Shown here: piece after piece, positions 23,701-35,281 of the stretch
Layout of the letters: every line of letters begins with the position of its first letter
Numbering within the stretch: position 1 is the first letter of the stretch
Source: Microthyrium microscopicum
Lineage: Eukaryota; Ascomycota; Dothideomycetes; Microthyriales; Microthyriaceae
Assembly: GCA_010405405.1 (NCBI GenBank)
Contig: MU004237.1
Span: 1,623,345-1,687,344 of the forward strand
Length of the DNA stretch: 64,000 bases
Direction: 5' to 3'
Translations under genes and position numbers: made by a program
The notes under the pieces: generated by a model
Told to the model about the DNA's origin: nothing
Databases searched by the model: none
Seen by the model: only the letters and a program-made list of their open reading frames with translations

Positions 23701-26700
23701 TTCGCAAGAAGCAACTGTTTGAACTGGCATGTGCGTTCAGAACTCTGAGTAACGCAGCGAAGATTTGTCGCAAAGACCTAAAATGGAAGTTCATTAGAGG
23801 ACTTGCATGCATGGCTTCCTTACGACGGAGCTGCTTCCTTATTCGAAAATGCTGGACTCTTTCTTGGCCTGCAGGTTACCTCATGAAGCAGCAATCCAGA
23901 GATTGAGCTTCTTTTGATGGCCCTGTAAAAAAAATTATGCCTCAGGTTTAATTGATATGCTGCTCGAACATTGAAAAGAAAATGAACAGGGCTGGAGTTT
24001 CTTCAACACTGAATCAACAGTGCTAAGGCAGGACCAATGCACTTCCATGCGCCCCATGCGTTGGGCGACCGTTGCCTGCATTGTACTTGAAGTATCCTCG
24101 CTGAACACGACACGACAAGAGCATTCCGAATAAAAATAATATCAACGGCAATCGTGATTCAAAAAGATTACGCATCTATCGAACCATGGCGGATGAACAA
24201 CTCACTCGCAGTGGAAATTTGAAACAGAGGTTGCATGAGCCTACAATTGACTACAATGTCTTGCCTAATAACAGGTGATAGACGCACTTGACGCGGCGAA
24301 TAGGGGAGTGAATTGGATTTGAAACCCGGTCACCTCGTCAGAAGCTGATATCAAGCCTGTAAAGATGCGGAGCCGCTGATCGTATCTACTTGATCCTTGT
24401 TAAAGGTATGTAGCAACATCCGCACGATCCATCTCCGCCTTCTCTCTACCACATCGTAGTTGAGCAAGCTGTAAACTTGCGGTGGATAGAAAGCTTCCCG
24501 CGTCAATGGCTTCTCAGCATAAATCACACCTCGTATTCGGTAGTTGTTTGCAGATGATATACCAAAGGCCAAGGACAGCCCGATGAAGTCTGAGTAGTGA
24601 ACCCTGAGCCAGGAGGTCTACCCATTCAGCACTCAGTATCCTTGTCCGCGGCAAGTTTTGCGGCAGGATTGCGGCACGCTGGACACTTTGGCCATGCAGT
24701 TGAAGCGGAAGGAAATGTTAGCCGCGTTGTCTTTCCTCCACACTCCGTCAGCCTTATTGCTGTTTACCTTGGTCAATTTATGTATATCTAGCTACTTGTG
24801 GAAGTCAAGAAACCTATCTTCATTTTGACTCGTCGTTAATTAGCTTTTGCCATTGTTTCTACTAACTGTTGGTTCGGCGTCAAAGCCATTGAGCTGAATC
24901 CACTTATCCTTATATTCAATCCGGATATCATAGAAAATGGCAGATACCGTAAACATTGACCAGCGGTCCAAGCAGCAACGGCATTTTCCGAGAGTTGGGC
25001 AAACTGTGACCAAATATCGAATGGAGCTAGGTTTTATTGGTCGAATGGTTAATGTAAGGATAGACTTGGAAAATGAGCCAATTGAAACGCCAGACGAGAT
25101 TACAAGGGCTATTGGTTAAATATCGACAAACGTCTCGCTTGCTGCCGCCTACAAGTCAAAGCGTATGAGGAGACCCAATTGTTGAAAAGAATTAAATGCA
25201 ATATCTGACAAAACGGTAGCTGTTGGTTCGCACGTTATTTTTGTTACCTTGCGGCATGTAAAAAGAGCCACTATCCACGTTGTCCATGCAGTAGCTCTTG
25301 GGATTTGAACCATGTCGCCGTTGTACCCGGCAGTATGAGCTGCTTTGACTGCTTCTGGAACAATTATGGTACAAATCCCTGATCTGGCATGGTAGGTGGG
25401 TGTTGGCGCGTGGAAGCGCAAAAAATGCTGGTAAAATTATAGACCAGGTAGCTTTCATGGGTGCTAGATCCGCGGTTATCCTCCGAGCTGCGCCGAAGAA
25501 GAACATAATTTGGAATACTGATTGTGAAGATGGTTTGGGGATGCATGATTACGTTGTAGATCAGAATATAGAGTAGTGCAGGGGATACAAGTATTAAGAA
25601 TGTGGCTGAGTACAAGATTACGGTTTAACGCTTCAGGAAGTTTCAAATCGAGTTAATTAGCCTACCTGTGAAAATCAAATAATTCTAATTTCGGCTACAA
25701 TGAATATGGGTAGTTGAAATTCGGGAGGCTTAGTAGCGTCTGGAATGTGAAAAAGAATAGATACGGTCAAGCCGAGATGAGCGGTGACTAGTGAGTTCGC
25801 TCTGAGAAATGATAATTGGAGAGATGGCAGGAAGAGTCAAACACGCCACGTACTCTTGCAGATACATACCAGAGGCTGGAAGTCATGTACGGGGATAATT
25901 AGCTTGATTCAGATTGGCATGTGAGCAACGGGAGCGGTTGATTTGAGGTGCATTTCCTAGATTTGAATGCATGCAGACAACGTCCGACAATAGATTGAGG
26001 CTCTCAGGCGCATTGTGTAGGAAGATTCGATTGGCATCTAGAAGGCGTGAAGACTGCACGTTGCAATGGCCATGCGGAAGAAAGCGTATGAAGCAGACCG
26101 TTGGATAGCCAATAATGGGACTTGTAGGGCTGAAAACGGCAACTTTCCCATATATGGATAATAATCAAGCTGTATGTGGAAAGGCTCACAGGCTAGAAGG
26201 TCGCGGGGAAGTAGATTGGCAGGTTCTAGTGGTTGGTGGACGGGCGATTCAGAGCAATCAACGATTTGGCGACTGCACGGGAGATGGGTTTGAAAGTAGA
26301 GTAGTGTTGAGCAGAAAGAGAGGAGGTTGTCAGTTGAGTCGAGGCGAGGGAGGAAGTAGGATATTTTTAAACAGCAACTTACCAAGCAAGCACGGACGGG
26401 GCCCCTGTGCTGTGCAAGCAACCAGGGGGCAGTGGCCAGGGCCCCCGGGGCTAGACCATTTGGGGCATAGCTGGCGGGCCATCCCTGCTCACATCCGCGC
26501 TGGGAAAGAGCATCGCGAGCCTCTCTCCGAATGCTCCTGCGTCGTATCTCAATATCAAATCTCATCACCTCCTGGTACTGGCACTGGTAGGTAATGATAC
26601 TGCATCTCGTAAACTGCATGTGTCGCGGTAGATGCTGCCACCGCGAACCTTGTTCAACATGTTCTCTGCTCAAGCTTGCGGCCCATGGACTGACAAACTC

Positions 26701-28497
26701 TTCGCCCTCTGCGACGGAAACATGCAGTGTGCAAATGGTGGTTGAGACAATACATCCCATGCCGCCTTTTGACCTACACTATGCCGATTCTTTGCCGCAT
26801 CAACTCTCAATATTGATCCTTTCTATGCGGTCAGTCTTCAATTGTCAATTACATTGGCCAGGTATATCGGCTCTTAATACCGTTGGTTGCTGTTTTCTCC
26901 TACAGTAGCCACCCCGCGTAGGGTCCACAGCGCTCGAGACTATAGGTCAGGCCTGTACCTCCTTATTGACAGGGCTTTCCTGGTCGGCGGATACCAGAAA
27001 CCAGAATAACACTTTGCGCAGTAGTTTTGTTATGGCCGACGCTTGAATCGAAACATGCGCAAACAGGCTTTTATCCTGCGCGCAGGAAACGAAGCTCTCT
27101 GTAGTCTGGGCAGTCGTTGTCGCAACGAGAAGATTCTTCACTTCTCTACTTCTAGCTTGGCAGTTAGATAGACAAGGCAGAGGGAGCTTGATAGCTCTCG
27201 CGATTGTCCCACAGGAGCTCTAAACTCCGAGCGTGGACAACCAAGACAACCTACCTGCACGTTTTCAGAGTAATTAACCGAAAAGGGCATGGCTAGATAT
27301 GCAAGATGTCTGGCACAACCAACAGCAATATCTTAATAATAGGCGGACTGTCCGACCTGCATCATAACGTCGCAGCGAGGCCCACGTCGACTCCCCCAAA
27401 ATTGCCAGGGTGCCGACCGTTTCTTCACCCCTCGACTGCACCACGAATGCCTCCTGCTTGCACTGGGCCAGCGGTGTGTTTGTACTGTCTAGTGCCACAC
27501 GGGGTAACGCTACGTCCGATCTGGCTCTTTGTGTGCCTTCAGTCTCCGCTTTGAAATCACTTGTTTTTTCTTGTCTACTACTGGTAGAGTAGTGCCCACA
27601 CGCCCTTCAGATTGCCTCTCTCCACACCAGGCCAATGATCGTACCTCCTACGATAGCTGCATGTTCCACACTCGACTTCTGCTTCTAAACATACGGTAAG
27701 AAAACACCGCTAATTCTTTTGGTGTCGAGGCAAAGCGTGGCCGGATTGCAAGTATTCCGCCAGGCTGTGGTGTGGTTGGACCGCAAAGCCCATGGCAAGT
27801 ATCGTCTATCCAGTCCAGAGACAAATACAGGGACCCAATGAATGAAGTTGCTACACAGCCCCGCGAACCCGCGGTTGTCGTTACCTCAAATCCGCTGTAA
27901 ATCATCATCATCAAAAAAGATGCTGTTCCCAAAATTGATACCCCCCCCCGGCGCCCGTTAAGACCCACCCGGCGGACACTTGGACCCTTTGCGCTCACCA
28001 GCAAAGCCATGCTCTCCGCCGCCTCAACGAGGCAGAGCAATCCCCGTCAAGATCGAACGCCGTGGCCTCTGTCTTGAGCATGCCCTGTGCATGCGGTCCA
28101 TGGTCCTTGATCGCTGTGGGTCAGTGGTGTTTGGTGCCTCGCTTCCGACAGTCGCTGTGCGCCAGATGTCAAATGTTCAGAGTGCATGGGCTCATCATGA
28201 GCAGGGGTGCTTTTGTTGCTGGCACCTTTGGCTTGTTAAAAGGCACAAAGACTCCCCAAAGCTGAAGATGTCCATCATACCACTAGGCTTACAAACTCAC
28301 GGTACTGCCGAACATCTAGTATTTGACATATATCTTGCCAGACCCCAGGTCCTTCAACATTCAACCCATCCATCCAATATCCACTGCCACCAAGTAGACC
28401 TCTCACATCAATGAGCTACTACTCACATACTATATAACTTTAGCTTCTCTTTTATTCTTATGCTTGCATAGTTGTCCCATCCTCACTATTCTTCAAC
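20783..28497. other. Gene-poor 7.7 kb stretch
   Basis: No protein family is recognisable in any frame on either strand, although several unspliced open frames of 75-240 codons occur. They overlap one another on opposite strands and show no domains. The segment around 26350-26500 is GC-rich with runs of G and C, and 27940-27960 has a C run. No transposase, reverse transcriptase, LTR or terminal repeat was seen. It could hold decayed elements, non-coding RNA, a long control region for the bZIP gene, or lineage-specific genes. Confidence 0.45.
21225..21737 (+). pseudogene. Possible decayed coding segment (frame-broken)
   Basis: Coding-like stretches lie close together in different frames: FIAMAGPLAVGYLGGKTGF ending at 21410, then CADLASKKKPQVCDLLLSS at about 21520-21580, then KKIMKRHPEIFDRLIEDV ending in an acidic tail and TAA near 21737. 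No intron of normal size joins them: the last jump would need an 18-base intron. I do not recognise the family. It may be a broken gene or chance. Confidence 0.2.
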
Positions 28498-29538
28498 ATG
28501 CAACGACATTCCAACTCGCCGGCGCAAGCCCATTCTACCCAAACTAGATATCCAGCTACCAGTTCAGCATTCAGTCAATCCGCCCTTCCCGGCGAAGACT
28601 GGACTCGCATCTCAGATCTTGCTGAGCGAAGACGAATCCAGAATCGTATTGCCCAACGCAACTACCGTAAGCATATTTCAGCATCACTAAGAGATGTAAT
28701 ACTCACATCGTGGTTACAGGCAAGAAGCTAAAGAAGAGACTCGAAGATCTTGAGCGCAAGGCTGCTAGCTCGGCTTCACCGGAACAACAACCCGCAGAGC
28801 TCCAGAGGCAAAGGTCGACTAGGAAGAAGACTACGCCATCAGGTTCTCCAGATGTAACACTAAACTCATCACAAGATCTTTCACACATGCAAAGAACAGA
28901 AAGTAGACCAGGGATGCTTCCATTACCAGAGGGTGCCCTCTTCACTGAGCAATACACAAGACAACTCTCAACAAGTCCACCTCCTTCATTCTCATATCCA
29001 ATTGCGACTACACAAGAATCGTTCGCCTATGGTCCTTATCCCACCACCAGCTTTTCATACCCACCAATTAATGCAACATTCCCGGAGCCATCCGCCTACA
29101 GCTATAATCCATTCCCAGCATCATACCCTCCACCTCTCTCTTCCTCGATAGAATATTCAACAAAGTCCGAGTTCTATCCAGATGCGGATTTACAAAACTT
29201 CGCGTTTAGTTTTGCGCAAAATCCAAGCATTACAGCTTCTTCAGATTATTCATACGACTCTAAAATGCCTCAAGTAAATACCCCCAACTTTTCTTCTTGC
29301 TGAGCGTCTTTTGCATTTGCAAATCCCTTTCCATTTCTCTCTTGTCTTCCATTTTGAGTTTGGTCCTGTTTTCGCTCGCAATCCATCCTAGAGCTTCAAG
29401 GACTAACCCGCCTTCCCTCAGACACCTCCACTCTCAGATTGCCACGAATTTTACATCGCGGGCTCTCCACCAGACTCATCAATGCTTCCTGCTACGCCAG
29501 CAGCATACGAGAACAGTCCTCCTCTGACCATGGTTTGA
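28498..29538 (+). CDS. bZIP transcription factor
   Basis: Exons 28498-28666, 28720-29273 and 29422-29538 give 279 residues. The basic region RRRIQNRIAQRNYRKK (about residues 45-60) is complete once the first intron (donor GTAAGC) is removed: QRNYR is split across the junction. The family motif N-x2-A-x2-R is present. The zipper is short, with leucines only in KLKKRLEDLERK before a Ser/Pro/Gln-rich stretch. The rest is a Tyr/Pro/Ser-rich, probably activating region (SFSYPIATTQ, PSAYSYNPF), and the last exon ends in TPPLSDCHEFYIAGSPPDSS...PLTMV, a conserved-looking C-terminal tail. Reading past exon 2 meets a stop within 30 bases, so the third exon is chosen for its GTAAAT/ACTAAC/CAG intron. 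Nuclear; target genes are unknown. Confidence 0.85.
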
Positions 29539-32100
29539 ATATCAAGGTTTTTGAACTTTACACACTTCTACTTGAACGTGAGAAACAATTTTAACGCCTG
29601 GAAACGAATCACTACTTTACGCTTGGAATGACTTTTCTTCTTCTTTTCCTAGGCTCTTGGACATTTAAAAAGAGCATCATTCGCTCAAGGATTACCCATT
29701 TGAATAAATTCACTATTTAGCACTGCATACTTGGCGTTCACTATGGCATTTTGGCGACGCATGATAAATATCAGCGGGGGAAAGCATTTGGCAACGGCGC
29801 TTTCGATTCACTTTGCTTTTTTCGTAGGTACATATCTGGGACATTGGAGCTCACACCCCAGGCAAGGAAAAAGGACAGTTGGTACACCATTTTTCACTAT
29901 CATTGGGCCTTCCGTCCATGTTCTATCAATCATGTACAATTTTATCACAGGCTTAGCAGAAAAGCCTGCTTTGAATTCACTACCTTTAGATGCATATAGC
30001 AAGCTACAGGGCAGTCGAACAAATCAAATCTCAAAGATATCATACCAAAACCTTGAATTCCAAAACAAAAGTCTCGCGAAAAAGGTACGATTGACATCAT
30101 ACCCCATCCGCGTTGTCCCATTGAATACCTATGCCTGCGTCAAGCGTACGTACATGCATGCATCGTAAGGCTTGCCGATAACAATTGCCTCAACCCAAAG
30201 TATATCGTACTTCGCTCACTACGTACAGCAACAAGAACCCTTTCGCAACTCAAACGCTCCAGCATATTCCAGTTTTTTGCATTCACGCTACTGCTTAGAT
30301 TTGATCGGTCATCATCGTTGGCGTCGAAGTACTTTCCCGTTCCAGCCAATCTGCTCGCCCAATTCGGCATTCCTTGATTTCAACACATCTCCCCAAAGAG
30401 GACGTGGCGTTCCCTATACGGATTGCACTGATATCTCAAATCTCCAAACCGTCTCTACCTGCCAATCGGCCCTCCTAGCCCAAGTTTAGCCTGGGGCCAA
30501 GTGATATATCAGGCTGCAACAATATCAACCAGGAAGACTGTTTAAATTCTTTCGCGAAATGATTCCCTAAGAGTTCAGGACCCCATGGCGTTGGCTAGTA
30601 TGAAAATGTACATTGTGCTGTTCTAGATTTTCATTGGTTGGAATGGACGTCTTGGGGCGTTCCCAGCCTTGCGAAACGGGACCGTTGGCGTTGGGACTCG
30701 TGAGGAACTTCCCGAGATGGGTGGATGTTTATTCTTAGATTTCATGGGCGCAGTGGTTGAATGTGGCGCTTTAAGTGTGGGGTCTTGCTCAAATGAACAA
30801 CGAAATGATACAATTTGTGGCAGGTGTAATTTCAAACTGTATTCGTGGATCGTGTGCAAATTTCCTGATATATTTACAAGGGAGAAGTGTTTCGAAACCA
30901 CGATGGCGAAGTACCTGGTACGGCTGCGGAGAAAGGGGTTGAACTTTTCAACTATTCATTGGTTGGGAGGGCTTGTTCACTGAGTGCTGTGTACTCTTTG
31001 TAAATGATACCTAACACTATGAATAGATATGTAAATGTGATGAGGAAAACTGGAATTGTCTGGTGGTTGGACGTGTCCGAACCCGATGGACCCTTGATAC
31101 AACCATCACGATCAACGTGTTGTATCACTAGAATGGGGAGTTCTCGCCGAGGTACTGGTATCCGGCCCAGGTAACAAACGGGATTCATAGTGAACTGATC
31201 TACCAACATCAGGGACAAATCTTCTGCAGTCAGGCGAGAGCTGAATACTTGGACATTTCGGAGTAGTAATGATCTTCAGTATGAAGAAAATCCATGTGAA
31301 CTCTTTGTCTCCTCAGACGACTGTGACGACAGGATTATAATATGCAATGTTACACTCCCAAAGTTCGGTGCTACAGCCCTAAAATACATGCACCGCTCTG
31401 TTGACATCAAATCGTAGATCGCATGGTACTGGTATTGCGGTCAAACTATACCGTGCCAAGAGGACATTAAAATGCACTTGCATCCAAAGTATCGGGATAT
31501 TTTAGCGTGTGCATGATTCTCGCCGCGCGGTCGGACTGCTTCAGATCAACCAACGCCTTTCTGAAGATAGCAAACACTTCCACGCCGTCCATTTTTGGCA
31601 ACATTCAGCGACGTGTTGCAACAACCAACAGGCCATCAAATTGCATTGGTTGGAGAGTTTTCGAGAATTCCAAACAGAAGCTAGTAAAGAGGTTTGGTCA
31701 TGGATGGAAGTACGTGGTAGTAAAGGAAATCACCATGGCGCGAGACCAATAGAGTTCTAAACATACAATTCCAATTATGCTTGCTCAAGGCAACCAGATG
31801 TCGAATTCACGGCCGCACTCGTGTATCCGTCCCGACTGATGAATGATCAAAAAGATAGAGGAATCAACTCCGTCGGATATACGAAAACCGACAGGAGGTA
31901 GTCGGATTTAAACAAGGGGGCTGCGGCTGCTTCCGCTCCACGAGGTACTAACCATTTCCGGTTAGCGTAGCCCCCCAGTCTCAACGTCGATCGCCAAAAA
32001 AATTCAAATATTTTATTTTCTCGTGCACCAACAACCCGGCCTAAAAACAGCATCCGCATCATACGTTCAATAACGCCAATCAAATTCAGTGTCCGGTGCC
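29539..32100. other. Intergenic, bZIP 3' region and SAS10 promoter
   Basis: The first several hundred bases are probably the bZIP 3' untranslated region. A 145-codon open frame at 29731-30168 begins MAFWRRMINISGGKH but has no family features and no intron support. Nothing else is recognisable up to the SAS10 start. Confidence 0.45.
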
Positions 32101-34030
32101 ATGGCGAAGAAACGCAAAGGTGGCCCGAGCAAGGCCGCTCAACCTGAAAATCCAGGCTATGAGGATCTATCTGGAGCGAGGCTGAAAATGTCTAGTTGGG
32201 AGGATGTGATGGACTCGGAGGATGAATTTATTGCCAACCGGGAGAAAATTCTGCTTGATGAAGGTCCTGCGCGCAAGAAGGTGCGCAAAATGCGCGAGGA
32301 AGAGGCGCTTTTAGAGGCAAGTGATGATGAGATCCTCGAACTGCCAAGTAGTGAAGATGACGAGGAAAGTGACGAAGAAGAATTTGTGGAAGAAGAGAAC
32401 CAGGACGAGTTCGAAGAGATGGATATCGACGAGGAGATAACTGGAAAGAAGAAAGTTGATCATGAGGAGGAAGAGCTAGAAGGCTGGGGAAATTCTCGGC
32501 GGGATCTTTATGGCGATGATGAGTTGGAGACGGAAGCTGATGCACTGGCACATGAAGAAGAAGCCCGGCGAATTCAGCAAAAGCAACTCATGGAGATGAA
32601 CGATGCTGATTTCGGATTTGAAGACGATGCTTGGACTAACGCCGAACAAGTTGAGAACAACGCTGACATCTCTGGGGAGCACATCACTGAATTACTACCC
32701 ACAGCTACTATTGATGACAACGATACTCCAGAGGAAAGATCTAAGATGCTTCTCGACCGGTATCCGGAGTTTGAAGCTCTCAAAAAGGAGTTTCTGGGAC
32801 TACAGAAGATTTTTACTGTTCTCGAGAAGGCCCAGGCTGAGGATCTTGCCGCTCTAAACGACCACGCCATCGACATGCCAATTCCTTCAAACGTTGTCAA
32901 GTTCCAAGCTCTTGCCTCGTATCTTGGAGTGCTCGCAATGTATTTCTCTTTGCTTACATCGACTGCCAACGACAAAGGAAAATCGCTTGCAAAATCTCCA
33001 TTAGCACTACGAGACCATGATGTCATGCAAGCTCTCGTGCAAGCCCGGAGTACTTGGATGGCTGCAAGGGATCTCGAGGACATCAGCCCAGAATCGAGCC
33101 CCGAGCCAGAAGTAGTATCACGTCTCCATTCTGCTTCGAAGTCCACGAAGGCCAAATCCGCCAAGTCTAAAAAGCCAGAACTATCGCGCACTGAACTTGC
33201 AAAACTTGCGTCAGAGGCCCGCCGAGCTGCTCGTCTTGCGGCTGTGGAAGCCGACTTTGCCGATTTGGATGTTGTATCCTCTAGCAGCAAGCCCCGCAAA
33301 TCCAAGACCAAGCCCGCCGCTTTTGCAAACGATGAAGATTCTGATTTCGGCGATGAGACTGAATTGCTCCCCCATGAAGCCGCTGCCAAGGCCGCCAAGC
33401 GCAAGTCACTCCGCTTCTACACCTCACAAATCGCGCAAAAGGCCAAGAAGCGCAACGAAGCTGGTCGTGCCATTGGTGGAGACACTGATCTACCACAGAG
33501 AGAAAAATGGCATGATCGTCAAGTACGAGCCCAAAACGAGGCAGAGAAGAGAAAGCAAATGCTCGATGAGCATCGTGGCGCCAAGAAAGATGAGCCAGCT
33601 CCACAAGACGACGAAGATGCACTCTACGACAACATCATGGTCAAGTCCAAAGAAGCCAAGGCTGCAAAGAAAGCGGCTGCCACTGCTGCTTATGAGGCCA
33701 ACTCCCTTGGACGGACAGAAATCGCAGATGATCCAATGACCACTGATGGAAAACGAAAGATCTCATACCAGATAGAAAAGAACAAGGGTCTAGCTCCGCA
33801 CAGAAAGAAGGAAGTGCGTAATCCCAGAGTCAAGAAGCGCATGAAGTTTGAACAGAAAAAGAAGAAGCTTTCCAGTGTGAAGGCTGTCTACAAAGGTGGC
33901 CCTGGAAAGGGCGGATACCAGGTAAATCGAGTTTCACATTCTGCGACAGGATCGGAACAACTAACTATCTGTCTAGGGCGAACTTACTGGTATCAAAACT
34001 GGTCTTGTCAAGGGCATCAAGCTGTCGTAA
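32101..34030 (+). CDS. UTP3: U3 snoRNP / small-subunit processome protein Sas10/Utp3
   Basis: Exons 32101-33921 and 33977-34030 give 624 residues. Utp3/Sas10 is an essential nucleolar part of the small-subunit processome needed for 18S rRNA maturation. The start MAKKRKGGPSK is basic and is followed by long acidic tracts (SDDEILELPSSEDDEESDEEE) typical of nucleolar proteins. The Sas10/Utp3 helical domain lies at about 215-310 (ERSKMLLDRYPEFEALKKEF). The conserved C-terminal Sas10 domain reads KRKISYQIEKNKGLAPHRKK ... NPRVKKRMKFEQKKKK ... YKGGPGKGGYQGELTGIKTG and ends LVKGIKLS. That last stretch requires a 55-bp intron (GTAAAT ... CTAAC ... CTAG) after GGYQ; without splicing the frame continues into unrelated sequence. 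An in-frame GTG at 32089 is not used because ATG 32101 begins the conserved protein. Confidence 0.94.
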
Positions 34031-35281
34031 CCTATACACTCATTCTCAAAGCTTTAGAATCACATATCATGCAAGATCTAAATTTTGGAAACTTTCGAAT
34101 GGCTGCCATTGTCACCGTTTCATATTTAACATTCAGTTCGTGACAATACTCATTTACTCAATCCCGTTGGCGGATATCAGGCTGATATATGCTTGAGCTA
34201 CAGTCTGTGGCTTGGTCCAACCAACAAGGAGTATAGCCTGCCTCGAGGCTCAATCAAACTACAAGCTAAGCCACGACTGACTCGGCAATGCGTAGTCAGT
34301 AGCGTTCAAGGAACTCGGATGAATTATTCGATGTTTTCGCTAGGGTGTTTACTAGGCCTGGTAGCACATGGCAACCTCGGGACCTGACTTCGAAATTATT
34401 TTCAAGGGCTTTTACGAGTAGTCCCAGGGAACCACAACTTCAGTATTCACGATCATAACATCGTCTCCAAATTACTACCTGACTTACTGTATTTCATGTC
34501 CAATGACAGTTATTGAATCAATGCTACCAGCTTCTTTCGCAGAAAAAATCAGTCAGGGTCAATTGGCAGCAGTCCGTGAGTCAACCCAGGAATAAAGGGG
34601 ATGAGTACGTATGATATGTACGATGCTAACCCTCGCGAACCAAAGTCTAAGTTATATTAAGAAATGATATAGGCACACGATTAGCATCTTCTCCGCAAGG
34701 TATGAACTGCACTAGTTTCGTCCTCCTCGACTTTGTTTTTTGTCCGCTTGCTAGCTATCATTTTCCGGTTGGCCCGCCGATATTATGTAACAGTCTTGAA
34801 CTGAAAATGCTACTAGTATTCAGTGTTGCGAAGCGTTTTCGTCAGTCGATACAAACATAGGATCTGCTCTAGGCCACACCAACTTCAAGGTAATATAAGA
34901 CTTGAAAACTGTGAACAGATTAACAACGGGTTGACGAGGGCCTCAAGCGTGCAAGATTCCAGGCGATGGCCAGAATTACGCAAGGCTGGCTCAGAAGCTG
35001 GTCAAGAATCAGATTGGTTTAGACACCTACTTCTAGCTCTCGCGCTAGCAAATGTACACTGTGGGGAGATCTTCGAGAAGAAGCTTAATTTGCACTACTG
35101 ACCATGGATAATTTAGTAAATCCTAAGCTCACTCCAGGGTGATATATTTAATTTTTTGATTTTTGATTTGTTCCTTGGTGCCCGAAACTCAGATCTGTCA
35201 TTTCAAATTGATCTTTGGCATATAGCCACAACTTCAACTTCACGTAGTTCCTCTCGACGTATACATCGATCACAATTCACG
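34031..35281. other. Intergenic, no gene supported
   Basis: The region holds the 3' side of SAS10 and the promoter side of the monooxygenase. Only short frames occur, none recognisable. Confidence 0.5.

Noticed and set aside
25290-25325. GGTTCAAATCCC on the minus strand as a tRNA T-arm
   Set aside because: No pairing T-stem and no other tRNA arms in reach.
25364-25615. Minus-strand hydrophobic frame (FLILVSPALLYILIYNVI) as an RTA1-type transporter remnant
   Set aside because: Only one hydrophobic segment; no family motif follows in any frame.
29731-30168. 145-codon frame after the bZIP gene as a separate gene
   Set aside because: It starts with TTG, has no domains, and lies where the bZIP 3' untranslated region is expected.
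32574-33404. 276-codon minus-strand frame across SAS10
   Set aside because: It is a Ser/Ala-rich mirror of the acidic and basic low-complexity coding sequence of SAS10.
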